64,000 bases of DNA from a bacterium (GTDB lineage Bacteria > Joyebacterota > Joyebacteria > Joyebacterales > Joyebacteraceae). The translations under genes were made by a program, and so were the position numbers. How positions within the stretch are numbered: position 1 is the stretch's first letter; each line of letters opens with the position of its first letter. Positions 1 through 11,393 of the stretch are shown piece after piece. Where the stretch lies: positions 62,001 to 126,000 of the forward strand of contig JALGWI010000002.1 of NCBI GenBank assembly GCA_025774245.1, read 5' to 3'. A model generated the notes under the pieces. The model saw only the letters and a list, made by a program, of their open reading frames with translations, was not told where the DNA came from and ran no database searches.

Positions 1-926
1 TTGTTCCTGACCTCGTTCGTGAGAGCCGCGATCTCCTTCTTGAAGACGGCCGGCGTCTTGGTCTTCGTCTTCGTGGCCGTCTTCGTCGCGGTCGTCTTGG
101 CCGTCTTCTTCCCGGCCTTCGCCTTCTTCTTCTTCGCCCCGGCCCTCTCAGCCTGCCTGGCCAGGCTCGCCGCCTGCGCGTTCACCTCATCGATCTCGGC
201 CTCGTGCCGCTCGAGCTTGTCCATGACCTCGTCGATGCGCACGGCCATCCTCGTGATCTGCCGCGGGTGAAGCGCGAGCTTCGTCACCTCGATCTTGAGG
301 GTCCTCCGCCTCCTCGCGATGGCCTTCCTCGTCTGCGTCGCGTGCTGCGGCTTCGCCTTCTTCAGCTTCGCCTCAAGGGCTCTCTTCTCCGAGTCGACCC
401 GCACGATCTTGTCGATCCTGTTGATGACCCGACGACGCTCCTCCTTGCCCGTCGCGCTCTTCCGTTTGCGGTCGACTCGAACCGCGCGATCGAGCCGGAT
501 CTTCTCGGCGCTGAGCCTCTCGGAGAGGGTCGTCAGCCGTTTCATGGTCGTCAGCGACTCGAAGATCGCCGCGTACGCCATGTTCTCGGCGACCTCGATC
601 CGTTTGCAGATTTCGACCTCGCCCGCACGATCGAGCAGCTTGACCTGCCCCATCTCCCGGAGGTACATCCTGACGGGATCGTCGAACCTCAGGCGCGGCT
701 GCGCCTTGGCCCGCTTCTTGGCCTCGCGCTTCCGCGTCGCCTCCTTCGTCTTCTTGTCGACAACCTCGACGCCGAGCTCAGACAGCTCGCAGTAGATGTC
801 GTCGACGAGCTCGATGTCGATTTCGTCGCCGAAGAAGGAGTCGAGTTCCTCATACGTGAGGGAGCCACTCTTCCCGACTCGTTTCCGAATCGCTACGACG
901 ATCTGGTCAGCTGAGCGTTTCGCCAT
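1..926 (-). CDS. rpoD: RNA polymerase primary sigma factor RpoD, N-terminal 308 residues (cut by window edge)
   Basis: Reading the minus strand from the ATG at 926 gives an open frame that runs off the left edge. Residues 1-75 resemble sigma70 region 1.1 (GKSGSLTYEELDSFF). Residues 82-118 are a clear region 1.2 (DDPVRMYLREMGQVKLL followed by EVEICKRIE). The non-conserved region follows, and around residues 264-297 it turns into a Lys/Ala/Thr-rich low-complexity stretch. Regions 2 to 4 lie outside the window. The gene sits 36 bp after dnaG in the same direction, the usual dnaG-rpoD arrangement of the macromolecular-synthesis operon. It would direct RNA polymerase to the TTGACA/TATAAT-type promoters seen across this window. 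Confidence 0.93.
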   Translation of the reverse strand, partial: MAKRSADQIVVAIRKRVGKSGSLTYEELDSFFGDEIDIELVDDIYCELSELGVEVVDKKTKEATRKREAKKRAKAQPRLRFDDPVRMYLREMGQVKLLDRAGEVEICKRIEVAENMAYAAIFESLTTMKRLTTLSERLSAEKIRLDRAVRVDRKRKSATGKEERRRVINRIDKIVRVDSEKRALEAKLKKAKPQHATQTRKAIARRRRTLKIEVTKLALHPRQITRMAVRIDEVMDKLERHEAEIDEVNAQAASLARQAERAGAKKKKAKAGKKTAKTTATKTATKTKTKTPAVFKKEIAALTNEVRN

Positions 927-962
927 GCGTCCGTCCTCGCCTCCTCAAGACTGAACGAAGAC

Positions 963-2819
963 TCACCTCTCCGTCGACAGGTCAGAGAGCTGCCTCGCCA
1001 GCTCCTGCCGCCGTGCCACCTGCGTCAGAAGCTCGTTCTGGTCGTCGGTCATTTCCGCGGTCCGGATCAGCCGTTCGACCGACCGGATTTCTACCTCGAT
1101 CTTGGTCTTTCTGACAGTCCTAATATAGTCGTCACAGAGGCGTCCGCCATCCCTTCCCTCGGTAGAAACGACTGAAAGCTCGGTCAGAACCGCCCGCATG
1201 GCGGCGTCCTCGACCTCCCCCACGAGGGCCGAGACGTCGACCGGCTCGCCGGTCGGCGCCGACAGGAGGCGCTCGGCCATATTGCGGAGCGTGGGATCCT
1301 CGAAGTCCTCCGGGGAGACCGACGCCGCCACGAGCGCGGCCGCATCCCCACCCTGGAGGAGGATCACCAGGAGGCCCTTCTGGGCGGCGAGCGAGGCATC
1401 CTCGATGCCGCGCCGCCCTGCCGCGCCTCCTGCACGCGCTGTTCCCGGCGTGGCCCCCGGAGCCCCTGCGGACCCCGCGGACCCAGTGGGCCCCGGGTCC
1501 CCCGAAGCCGCGTCGGAAGCCCTCGCCTTCCGCCGGGCCGCGTCCTCCGCCTTCTTCGCCTCGTACGCCCTCGTGACCGCGCCCCTCCCGATCGAGAGGG
1601 CCTGCGCGATCTTCTCGAGCATGAGATCGGCCTTGAGCGCGTCCTCGATTCGCGCCACGGTCTCGATGAGACCGCGCGCGGCCGACTCCCGGTCCTCCGG
1701 CGACGCCGGGGGATTCGCGGCGACGTAGAAGTCGATGAAGTCGAGCGAGCCCTCGAGCTCGTCCTTGAGGGCCTCCGCCCCGCGCTTCCGGACGAAGGTG
1801 TCCGGGTCGACGCCCTCGGGGAGCATCGCGACGCGCACCTTGAGGCCGAGCTGGACGAGCGTCTCGGCGGCCCTGGTCGCCGCCTGGATCCCGGCCGAGT
1901 CGCCGTCGTAGAGGACGAAGACCTTGTCGGCGTAGCGCGACATCGCCTTCGCCTGCTGCGGCGTCAGGGCCGTGCCGGCCGACGCCACCGCGTTGGCGAA
2001 GCCGGCCTCGTGGAGCGAGATGAGATCGGTGTACCCCTCGACGAGGATCGCCTCGCGCGAGGCGCGGAGCGCCGGCATGGCCTGCGCGAGGCCGTAGAGG
2101 AAGTAGCTCTTCCGGTAGACGCGCGTCTCGGGCGAGTTCAGGTACTTCGGCTCCTGATCGCCGAGCGCCCGGCCGCCGAAGCCGATGGCCCGACCGCCGG
2201 TGAGCAGGAGCGGGAAGATGAGACGGTCGCGGAAGCGATCGTACACGCCGCCGCCGTCCCGCCGGATGACGAGACCGGCCTCTTCGAGGACCGTTTCCGA
2301 GACGCCCTCCTTCTTCGCCGCCTTGGTGAGACCGTCCCAACCCGGAGGAGCGTAGCCGATCCGGAACTCCTCCATCACCTCTTCGGTGAGACCGCGGTTC
2401 ATGCAGTACTCGCGCGCCGCCTCCCCGCGGTCGCTCGCGAGGCAGCGTCGGAAGTACTGCATCGCGAGCGCGTTGGTGCCGTAGATCGGATCGTCGCTCT
2501 CGTCCCCGAACCGGCCGACGCGTTCCGGGAGTTTGATGCCGGCGCGCGACGCGAGTTCGCGCACGGCGTCGAGGAACCCGACCTTGTCGTGCTCCATGAC
2601 GAACGAGATGACGTTCCCGCCCGCGCCGCAGCCGAAGCAGTGATAGATCTGCCGCTCGGGATTGATGTTGAACGAGGGGGTCTTCTCCTGATGGAACGGG
2701 CAGACGGCCTTGTAGTTCCTGCCCGCCTTCTTGATGGGGATGCGCTCGCCGATGACGTCGACGATGTCATTCGCGGCGCGAATGTCGTCGATCAGCTCCT
2801 GTGGGATTCGACGCGACAA
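963..2819 (-). CDS. dnaG: DNA primase DnaG
   Basis: 618-residue primase that makes RNA primers at replication forks. The CHC2 zinc finger is near residues 40-65 (CPFHQEKTPSF, then HCFGCGAGG). The TOPRIM catalytic domain is near residues 255-340, with ILVEGYTDLI and a DGDSAG metal-binding motif. A low-complexity Ala/Gly/Pro linker around 430-470 precedes the C-terminal helicase-binding part. Length is normal for the family. The start is TTG at 2819, supported by a GGAAAGGA ribosome-binding site about 8 nt upstream; an ATG slightly upstream is out of frame. It lies between mutS2 and rpoD in one transcription unit. Confidence 0.97.
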   Translation of the reverse strand: MSRRIPQELIDDIRAANDIVDVIGERIPIKKAGRNYKAVCPFHQEKTPSFNINPERQIYHCFGCGAGGNVISFVMEHDKVGFLDAVRELASRAGIKLPERVGRFGDESDDPIYGTNALAMQYFRRCLASDRGEAAREYCMNRGLTEEVMEEFRIGYAPPGWDGLTKAAKKEGVSETVLEEAGLVIRRDGGGVYDRFRDRLIFPLLLTGGRAIGFGGRALGDQEPKYLNSPETRVYRKSYFLYGLAQAMPALRASREAILVEGYTDLISLHEAGFANAVASAGTALTPQQAKAMSRYADKVFVLYDGDSAGIQAATRAAETLVQLGLKVRVAMLPEGVDPDTFVRKRGAEALKDELEGSLDFIDFYVAANPPASPEDRESAARGLIETVARIEDALKADLMLEKIAQALSIGRGAVTRAYEAKKAEDAARRKARASDAASGDPGPTGSAGSAGAPGATPGTARAGGAAGRRGIEDASLAAQKGLLVILLQGGDAAALVAASVSPEDFEDPTLRNMAERLLSAPTGEPVDVSALVGEVEDAAMRAVLTELSVVSTEGRDGGRLCDDYIRTVRKTKIEVEIRSVERLIRTAEMTDDQNELLTQVARRQELARQLSDLSTER

Positions 2820-2894
2820 CGCGGCATCCTTTCCCAGAGATTCCGTGGCCTCGTAGAGCGGCGGTCGTCGGTTCGCAGACCCGAAAGCGTAGCG

Positions 2895-5279
2895 CTACTT
2901 CAGTTCGACGATCGTCACTCCCGTATCGCCCTCTCCCCAGCCGCCGAGTCGGAACGACCTGACGGAGGAAAGGTCCCGGAGCACCTCGTGCGTTCGACGC
3001 CTCAGAGCGCCGGTTCCCTTTCCGTGAACGATGCGAACGGTCGTGATGCCCTGAACGAGCGCGACGCTCACAAACTTCTCGATCGCGCCCTCCACTTCGT
3101 CGGTTGTCATGCCCCTCAGGTGAAGTTCGACGGCCGGCGCCTCGTCCACGTCCATCGTGTAGGACGCGCGCGCGCGCCTGCCCTCCGGAACCTCCTGCCC
3201 CTTCTCGGCCTTCCTGAGGTCGTCCCCGCTCACCTCGACCGTTGCGTTCTTCACCCTCACCCGGACCTTCCCCTTGCCGTCCGGGAGATCCAGCAGCTCG
3301 CCGATCCGTCCGAGTCCGACGACCCGGACCTTCATGCCAGGCACGAGCTCCTCGGGCTTCTCGCCGTCGTCGGTCGGGGCGGGCCGGTCCATGGCCTCGA
3401 GTTCCCTCGCGACCTCCGCCCGCCGCGCACGGAGCTTCTCCCGCGCCTCCTTGATCGTCTGGCGCGCGGCCTCCTTGGCCCTGAGCTCCTTCACCGTCTG
3501 CTCGACCAGGGACTGCGCCCGGTCGAGGGTCTCCCTGGCCTCCGCCAGGGCCCGCGCCTTCAGCTTCTTCCGCTCGTCACGCACGCCCTCGAGCCTCTGC
3601 TCGTATTCCCGCGCGAGGAGCTTCGCCTTCTCGTTCTCGAGGGTCGCCTCCGAGAGCTCGCCCTCGAGCCTTCGCTCGCGCTCGGCGAGATCAGCCAGAA
3701 GATCGTCGACCCTGACCGCGTCACGGTCCCGGAGCTCGCGCGCCCGCGCGATCACCCGATCCGGAAGGCCGAGCGACTCGGCGATCGCGAGGGCGTGGCT
3801 CGATCCCGGGATGCCCGGGACGAAGCGGAACGTGGGCTCGAGCGTCACCGGATCGAACGCCATCGAGGCGTTCTCCATACCCTCGTGGTTGTGGACGTGG
3901 CTCTTGACGGAGCCCAGGTGCGTCGTCGCGATCGTCGGCACGCTGGCGTCGGTGAGTTCCTCCAGGATCGCGATCGCCAGGCTCGCTCCCTCGTCGGGAT
4001 CGGTCCCGGCGCCCATCTCGTCGATCAGAACCAGCGTGTCCGGCCGCGCCTCCTCGAGGATCTCGTCGACGACCTTGAGGTGGGACGAGAAGGTCGAGAG
4101 GCTCTGCTCGATCGACTGCTCGTCTCCGATGTCCGCGAACACATCGCGGAAGACCGAGAGCTCCGTGTCGGCCGCGGCGGGGACGTGGAGCCCGGACTGC
4201 GCCATGAGCGTCAGGAGCCCGACGGTCTTGAGCGTGACCGTCTTGCCGCCGGCGTTCGGCCCCGAGATCACGAGCGTCGTCGCGCCGCTCCCGAGTCGGA
4301 GCGTCAGCGGGACGACCTCGCCGCCCGCCGCGCGGACCATCTCGTCGAGGACCGGGTGCCTTCCCTCCCTGATGTCGAGCCGGCCTTCCCGGTTCAGCTT
4401 CGGGGCGACGGCGTCGAGGTCGCGAGAGAGGAGCGCCGCCGCGCGCACGAAGTCGAGCTGCGCCAGGATCGAGACGGAGAGCCGGATGTCCTCGGCGCAC
4501 GCTCCGACCCCGGCCGTCAGGTGGCGCAGGATCCGGGCGATCTCCTGGTGCTCGCCCGCCACGAGGTCCGCGAGCTCGTTGTTGAGCGGAACCGTCTCCA
4601 GCGGCTCGACGAACACGGTCGCGCCGCTCGCCGACTGGTCGTGCACGATCCCCTGGAAGCTCGACTGCGCCGCCCGTTTGACGGGCAGCACGTGGCGCCC
4701 GTTCCTGATGTGGACGGCGAGCTCCTGGACCGCGTCGCCGCGAAGCTCCCGTTGGAGGATCGACCGGAGCTTCTCGTCGAGCCTCCCCCGGGTCTTGCCG
4801 ATCGACCTCCGGATCCGCGCGAGCTCCTTGCTCGCGCTGTCCCTGACCTCGATCGAGGCCTCGTCGATCGCGCGCCCGATGGCCTCCGCCACGTCCTCGT
4901 GCGGGGCGAGTCCCCCCGCGAGCTTCCAGAGCCTCGGACACTCGTCGCTGCGCTTCGAGAAGAACCCGCGCGCGTCGGCGATGGCGCCGAGCGTCTTCCG
5001 GACGTCGAGGAGCTCCTCGCACGAGAGGGACGAACCCTCGACCTTCGCCCGTTCGAGCGCCGGCCGAACGTCCCTCGCGTCCCCCGGAGGCAGCGCAGCT
5101 CCACCGTCGAGGGTCGTCCGTGCCTCGCTGACCTTTCCGAGATCCTCCTCGATCGACGGGACGTCGACGATGGGAGTGATCCGCCGGGCCCGTTCGGCGC
5201 CGGGCCCGAACGACGTCCTGTCGACAAGCATCTTCACGACCTTGTCGAACTCGAGGACGCCGAGCGCATGATCGTTCAT
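2895..5279 (-). CDS. mutS2: Endonuclease MutS2
   Basis: 794-residue MutS2 family protein. It has the MutS-type ATPase with Walker A (SGPNAGGKTVTLKT, about residue 340), Walker B (LVLIDEMGAGTDPDEG, about residue 420) and a following signature helix. A long coiled coil rich in Glu/Arg/Lys spans about 520-640. A C-terminal Smr nuclease domain contains LHLRGMTTDEV and HGKGTGALRRR. There is no N-terminal mismatch-binding domain, which separates it from MutS1. The family acts on branched DNA and, in some bacteria, on collided ribosomes; its role here is not shown. It lies between the Nif3-like gene and dnaG in the rpsU-rpoD operon. Confidence 0.95.
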   Translation of the reverse strand: MNDHALGVLEFDKVVKMLVDRTSFGPGAERARRITPIVDVPSIEEDLGKVSEARTTLDGGAALPPGDARDVRPALERAKVEGSSLSCEELLDVRKTLGAIADARGFFSKRSDECPRLWKLAGGLAPHEDVAEAIGRAIDEASIEVRDSASKELARIRRSIGKTRGRLDEKLRSILQRELRGDAVQELAVHIRNGRHVLPVKRAAQSSFQGIVHDQSASGATVFVEPLETVPLNNELADLVAGEHQEIARILRHLTAGVGACAEDIRLSVSILAQLDFVRAAALLSRDLDAVAPKLNREGRLDIREGRHPVLDEMVRAAGGEVVPLTLRLGSGATTLVISGPNAGGKTVTLKTVGLLTLMAQSGLHVPAAADTELSVFRDVFADIGDEQSIEQSLSTFSSHLKVVDEILEEARPDTLVLIDEMGAGTDPDEGASLAIAILEELTDASVPTIATTHLGSVKSHVHNHEGMENASMAFDPVTLEPTFRFVPGIPGSSHALAIAESLGLPDRVIARARELRDRDAVRVDDLLADLAERERRLEGELSEATLENEKAKLLAREYEQRLEGVRDERKKLKARALAEARETLDRAQSLVEQTVKELRAKEAARQTIKEAREKLRARRAEVARELEAMDRPAPTDDGEKPEELVPGMKVRVVGLGRIGELLDLPDGKGKVRVRVKNATVEVSGDDLRKAEKGQEVPEGRRARASYTMDVDEAPAVELHLRGMTTDEVEGAIEKFVSVALVQGITTVRIVHGKGTGALRRRTHEVLRDLSSVRSFRLGGWGEGDTGVTIVELK

Positions 5280-5323
5280 AGCTCGCGTTCTTGAGGATCG
5301 GCCGTCGACCTGGAGGCGCGGCT

Positions 5324-6286
5324 CTAGTGCTTGTAGCGCCTGAACCCTGAGCAGCCGATGACCGTGAGTTTCGACTTCGCTGCCTTCTCGATCCCGTCGA
5401 GAAGGAGGTTCATTCCGAGCGTGTCGCTCGCCATGTGGCCGGCGATGACGACGTTGATGTGGTGCTTCTCGGCTTCCTCGCGGTGCTTCTCGGGGATGTG
5501 CATACCGACGATCGTGCCCACGTCGGTCGTGTTGGCCAGCTTCTCGAGCGCCTTCTCGGAGCCGCTCGTCCCGCCGGTCATGTCGACGAAGACGCGGCCA
5601 GCGCTCCTGTCCTTGCCCCCGGCGACGATCTTGAGCCCCATCCCGTACTTCTCGGCCTCCTCGTACTCCGGTATCTTGCGGAGGAGGGTGAGGACGTCGC
5701 CGACGGTATCGGGCTTCTTCCTGTTGAAGATCTTCTGCAGGTGATCGCTCACGCAGTTGTCCGCGGGCGTGTGCGTGCAGATCATCGGGATCCCGAGGAG
5801 GCTCGCCGCGTCGACAGCCCGCATGTGGTTCCCCGGCAGGATGCGCCGCTCGACCTCTTTGATCCTGGGCGCCATCATGCCCTCGGCGGCGTTGATCGGC
5901 ACGCCGAGGCCGCTCAGGATGTCGGCCTGCATGGCCATCACGCCGCTCAGGTTCGCGAGCCCGGCGCCGGAGGGATGGTGCGCCCAGATGAGGTCGATCT
6001 TCTCGCCCTTCTCCCTGAGCCGGTCCGCCAGGAGCACCTCGCCCACGGCCATGTCGATCCCCATGAGCACGCTCTTGACGTCCGTGCCAGGGTCGCCGAA
6101 CAGGATCCGCGTGTCGGAGTACGGGCTCTTCAGCCTCTCGGCATCGAAGCGGGCCTTCTCGTCGACGTCGAGACCGTCGTACTTCTTCTGGACCTTCGCG
6201 AGGACCTTCTTGACCCTCGCCTTCCCGCGCGGATCGACGGAGATGCCGTGCGCGACCGCGGAGTCGTAGAGCTTCCTGAGCTTCAT
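5324..6286 (-). CDS. Nif3-like dinuclear metal-centre protein
   Basis: 320-residue protein with the scattered metal ligands of the NIF3/YbgI family: IWAHHPSG near residue 105, ICTHTPADN near residue 170, and VIAGHMASDTLGMN near residue 285. The N-terminal 60 residues are basic and helical and are not typical of short Nif3 proteins. The ATG start follows GGAGGGATCG. Family members form hexameric rings with a two-metal site; the substrate is not established. Position between yqeY and mutS2 on the same strand suggests cotranscription. Confidence 0.72.
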   Translation of the reverse strand: MKLRKLYDSAVAHGISVDPRGKARVKKVLAKVQKKYDGLDVDEKARFDAERLKSPYSDTRILFGDPGTDVKSVLMGIDMAVGEVLLADRLREKGEKIDLIWAHHPSGAGLANLSGVMAMQADILSGLGVPINAAEGMMAPRIKEVERRILPGNHMRAVDAASLLGIPMICTHTPADNCVSDHLQKIFNRKKPDTVGDVLTLLRKIPEYEEAEKYGMGLKIVAGGKDRSAGRVFVDMTGGTSGSEKALEKLANTTDVGTIVGMHIPEKHREEAEKHHINVVIAGHMASDTLGMNLLLDGIEKAAKSKLTVIGCSGFRRYKH

Positions 6287-6346
6287 CGATCCCTCCAGAG
6301 GTGGACAGGATGGGGTTTGGGTGAGATGCGGGAGCGGCCGGCGGGA

Positions 6347-6808
6347 TCAGTCGTCGTCCGTCGACGTCGAGAGCCTCGCGAGCACGAGATCCTTCACCGC
6401 CTTGCCGTCGGCCCTTCCCTTCACCTTGGGCATGAGGGCCTTCATTACGAGACCGACGCCACGCGGTCCGTCGGCGCCGGTCTCGTCTATCGTCGCTGCG
6501 ATGAGATCGGCAAGCTCGTCCGCGGAGAGCTTCTCGGGAAGATACTCCTCGACGACGGCAAGCTGGACGCGCTCGCGTTCGACGAGGTCGTCGCGCCCGC
6601 CCTCGGTGAACTGCTCGATCGACTCGCGGTGCCTCTTCGCAAGACGCGAAAGAACCTGGATGGCATCATCGTCGTCGAGCTTCCGCCCGAGTTCGATCTC
6701 CAGGTTCTTCGCTTCGGCGCGCACCAATCGGATAACACCGAGGCGCTCCGCGTCACGGCCCTTGACCGCCTGGACCATGTCGCGTTCGAGACGCTCCATG
6801 ATGGTCAT
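6347..6808 (-). CDS. yqeY: GatB/YqeY domain protein
   Basis: 153-residue helical protein matching the YqeY family: LGVIRLVRAEAKN near the N-terminus, a charged helix RHRESIEQFTEGGRDDL, then VEEYLPEKLS and a C-terminal GLVMKALMPKVKGRADGK segment. YqeY resembles the tRNA-binding tail domain of GatB, but its exact function is unknown. It is very commonly placed directly after rpsU, as here, with 26 bp between the two genes. An alternative start lies three codons downstream. Confidence 0.92.
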   Translation of the reverse strand: MTIMERLERDMVQAVKGRDAERLGVIRLVRAEAKNLEIELGRKLDDDDAIQVLSRLAKRHRESIEQFTEGGRDDLVERERVQLAVVEEYLPEKLSADELADLIAATIDETGADGPRGVGLVMKALMPKVKGRADGKAVKDLVLARLSTSTDDD

Positions 6809-6834
6809 GAGAGACCCCTCGAACTTCCGCTCGG

Positions 6835-7035
6835 TTACGCAGTCTTGCTCTTGAGCTTCAGCTTGCGGAGCTTGCGCCGCGCGGCGCTTCGCTTCCTCTT
6901 CTTGCGCTCGCTCGGCTTCTCAAAGTGCTGGTGCTTACGAAGATCTGAGAGGATACCCGCCTTCTCGCACCGCTTCTTGAAACGGCGCAGAGCGCGCTCA
7001 AAAGATTCGCCGTCCTTAACTCGGACTCCCGGCAT
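6835..7035 (-). CDS. rpsU: 30S ribosomal protein bS21
   Basis: 66-residue, strongly basic protein of normal S21 length. The N-terminal part [18 protein letters not shown] and a long basic helix ([17 protein letters not shown]) are diagnostic. bS21 binds the small subunit near the anti-Shine-Dalgarno end of 16S rRNA. It is the first gene after a well-formed promoter and heads the transcription unit ending in rpoD. A run of nine G residues (minus strand) lies just upstream of its GGAAGTGA ribosome-binding site. Confidence 0.96.
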   Translation of the reverse strand: MPGVRVKDGESFERALRRFKKRCEKAGILSDLRKHQHFEKPSERKKRKRSAARRKLRKLKLKSKTA

Positions 7036-7161
7036 TCACTTCCACCCCCCCCCGGGTCTGCCGGACAGATAAATGTCCTCAAAAGGTAAAAATCGACCCC
7101 ACACACGCCGCCGGGTTTCTCCAGCCCTTGCGCCGTACACGAGACAGTATCAAGACCTATA

Positions 7162-7190
7162 ATGATAGCCGCGGATGGAGAAGCTGTCAA
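7162..7190 (-). promoter_or_regulatory. Sigma70-type promoter for the rpsU-yqeY-nif3-mutS2-dnaG-rpoD operon
   Basis: On the minus strand TTGACA (7190-7185) is followed by a 17 bp spacer and TATCAT (7167-7162). The predicted start near 7155 leaves a leader of about 120 nt before rpsU. It has a perfect -35 and ideal spacing, and lies in the only sizeable gap upstream of the operon. Confidence 0.78.
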
Positions 7191-7284
7191 CCTGCTTTCT
7201 GCCGGGCGCAGAATCCCTCGGGAGACCCCCAACCCGCCGGCGCCGACCCTTTCGCGGGGTCTGAGCCGCGGCCGCTCCGGACCC

Positions 7285-8106
7285 TCAGGGCAGGAGGCCG
7301 CCCAGCTCGTAGGAGATCATCGCGGCGGCCGCCGCAGCCGCCCAGTCGGCCTTGAGGATCCTCGCCCCGAGCCCGACGGTCGAGGCCCCCGCCTCGCGCA
7401 GTGAATCGACCTCAGCGCGCGTGAGGCCTCCCTCGGGGCCTACGATGAGGACGATCCGGCGGACCGGCCCAGACCCCTTGAGGACGTCCCGGAGGGCGGT
7501 CGTCCCTTCCTCTTCCCAGGCAACGAGAGCGAGATCGGCGTCGGCCACGACGGGACCGAGATCGTCGATCCCGAGCACGGCGTCGATCGCCGGGACGAAG
7601 ATCCCGCGCGACTGCTTGACCGCCGCCAGCGCGATCCCGCGCCACCGGTCGAGGCGCGCCCCGCCGTCCTCGGGCGGGAGCTTCCCGACCGTCCGCTCCG
7701 TCACGAGCGGCACGATCCTCGCCACGCCGAGCTCCGAAGAGCGGCGGACGCACTCCCCGAAGCCCTTCCCTTTGAGGAGCGCCTGCGCGATCGTGAGCTC
7801 GATGCCCTCCTCGCGACGGCGCGTGCGCGACTCGATGATCGAGAGGGTCGCCTCCGAACGCACCGCCCGGTCGACCCGGGCTAGCGCCTCGCTCCCTTCC
7901 CCGTCGATCAGACGGACGACGTCGCCGGGGCGGACCCGGACGACGTCAACGGCGTGGTGACCCTCCGGACCGTTCACGACGACCGCCCGGTCACCGAGGG
8001 TGCCGGGCGGTACCTGGAACGTGTCGAGCGCCCACGCCTGCGGATCGTCGAGCTCGCGAATCGGCAACGGTGCGTTCCTTCCACGTGAGGGGTCGCCCGC
8101 GGCCAC
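7285..8106 (-). CDS. rsmE: 16S rRNA (uracil-1498-N3)-methyltransferase RsmE
   Basis: 273-residue SPOUT-class methyltransferase. It has an N-terminal PUA-like part (NGPEGHHAVDVVRVRPGD), a central IAQALLKGKGFGECVRRSSE motif, and the C-terminal knot with IVGPEGGLTRAEV and LGARILKADWAA. The last motif usually reads LG-x-RILR-x-ETA, so Lys-Ala-Asp-Trp is a local variation. The start is GTG at 8106, with GGAG a few bases upstream. The first 25 residues extend beyond typical RsmE proteins. It is the last gene of the hrcA-dnaJ unit, a common neighbour of dnaJ. It methylates U1498 of 16S rRNA. Confidence 0.92.
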   Translation of the reverse strand: MAAGDPSRGRNAPLPIRELDDPQAWALDTFQVPPGTLGDRAVVVNGPEGHHAVDVVRVRPGDVVRLIDGEGSEALARVDRAVRSEATLSIIESRTRRREEGIELTIAQALLKGKGFGECVRRSSELGVARIVPLVTERTVGKLPPEDGGARLDRWRGIALAAVKQSRGIFVPAIDAVLGIDDLGPVVADADLALVAWEEEGTTALRDVLKGSGPVRRIVLIVGPEGGLTRAEVDSLREAGASTVGLGARILKADWAAAAAAAMISYELGGLLP

Positions 8107-8148
8107 GCGCTCCGCCAGAGCGCAGCGATCCGTGCAGCCGCGGATCGG

Positions 8149-9285
8149 CTAGCTCGGCTTCGTCGGACCCGGGACCTTCCCGGAAGTGAGCTTCCCGAAC
8201 TTCTTCAGCAGATCTTTCTCTTCGGACGTCGGCCGCCTCGGCACCCAGACGACGACGTGCACGAGCTCGTCGCCGGCGCCGCGGCCCCGAAGGCGCAGGA
8301 TGCCCTTCCCGCGCATCCTGAGGATCTTGCCCGAAGGCGTCCCGGCGGGAATCTTGAGCCTCGCCTTGCCATTCAGCGTCGGGATCTCGACTTGACCGCC
8401 GAGCGTAGCGACGTCGATCGAGACGGGGAGCTCGAGCAGGATGTCGTCGGCGTGCCGCTCGAAGAGCTTGTGCGGGAGCTCGTCGATCACGACGATGAGG
8501 TGGCCGTTCGGGCCTCCCCGCAGACCGGCGTTCCCGCCGCCCTCGATCGGGATGTAGTTCCCCGAGGTCACTCCCGGCGGGACGTTGACCTCGACGGTCT
8601 CACTCCCCCTCGTGAGCCCCCTGCCGTTGCACTTCGCGCAGCGCTCTTCGATGACCTCGCCCGAGCCCGCGCACTTCGGGCACGGCGCGACGCTCTGGAA
8701 CGCGCCGAAGATCCCCATGCTCTGCTGCGAGACGATCTGCCCCGTCCCCCGGCAGTCGGCGCACGTCTTCGCACTCGTGCCGGGCTTGGCGCCCGACCCG
8801 CCGCACTCGCCGCATCTCACCAGACGCGAGACCTTGATCTTCTTCTTGACGCCCTCGGCGATCTCCTCGAGCGTCAGCTTGAGCCGGACGCGGATGTCCG
8901 CGCCCTTGCGCGGCGCAGGTCGTCCCCCGCGCGCCCCGCGCATCCTCCCTCCGCCGAAGAGCTCGTCGAAGGCCCTGTCGCCCCCGAACGCGTTCATGAA
9001 CGTCCGGAGCGCGTCGTTCATGTCGAAGTCGGTCGGCCCGAACCCCTGCGGCCCGGCGCCGACACCGGCGGCGCCGAACTGGTCGTACCGCCCCCTCTTC
9101 TCTGCGTCGGACAGGACCTCGAACGCCTCGGTCGCGGCCTTGAACTTCTCCTCGGCCTCACTGTCCCCGGGGTTCTTGTCGGGATGGTACTTGAACGCGA
9201 GGGCGCGATACGCCTTCTTGATCTCGTCCTCGGAAGCGTCCTTCTTCACCCCGAGCTCATCGTAGTAGTCGTGGGACGGAGGCAT
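8149..9285 (-). CDS. dnaJ: Chaperone DnaJ
   Basis: 378-residue type-I J-protein. The J-domain (residues 5-70) has [10 protein letters not shown] and the HPD motif in [11 protein letters not shown] Gly/Phe-rich linker follows. The zinc-binding region has four Cys-x2-Cys-x-Gly-x-Gly units ([32 protein letters not shown]), and a C-terminal substrate-binding part completes it. I chose the ATG at 9285 because GGGAGAGGC sits directly upstream; an upstream in-frame start at 9321 would add 12 unconserved residues. It stimulates DnaK ATPase and follows dnaK by 59 bp. Confidence 0.96.
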   Translation of the reverse strand: MPPSHDYYDELGVKKDASEDEIKKAYRALAFKYHPDKNPGDSEAEEKFKAATEAFEVLSDAEKRGRYDQFGAAGVGAGPQGFGPTDFDMNDALRTFMNAFGGDRAFDELFGGGRMRGARGGRPAPRKGADIRVRLKLTLEEIAEGVKKKIKVSRLVRCGECGGSGAKPGTSAKTCADCRGTGQIVSQQSMGIFGAFQSVAPCPKCAGSGEVIEERCAKCNGRGLTRGSETVEVNVPPGVTSGNYIPIEGGGNAGLRGGPNGHLIVVIDELPHKLFERHADDILLELPVSIDVATLGGQVEIPTLNGKARLKIPAGTPSGKILRMRGKGILRLRGRGAGDELVHVVVWVPRRPTSEEKDLLKKFGKLTSGKVPGPTKPS

Positions 9286-9344
9286 GCCTCTCCCTTCACG
9301 CCCCTCGCACGGGGCCGTCAACCTGTCTCTTCGCGGCCGAGCCG

Positions 9345-11306
<1,962 letters not shown>

Positions 11307-11393
11307 GTTCTCACTTCCTTCCTGCCCCCGCTTCCGCGAGGGCCGATCGCTCCCAGGTCGGGCGCGGCGCCACGCCGCGCGGCCGCGTTCGGC

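Noticed and set aside
2010..5294. Plus-strand open frame of 1094 codons opposite mutS2 and dnaG
   Set aside because: High GC makes long antisense frames common. The minus strand has full domain matches, and the plus frame is an Arg/Leu-rich translation with no family features.
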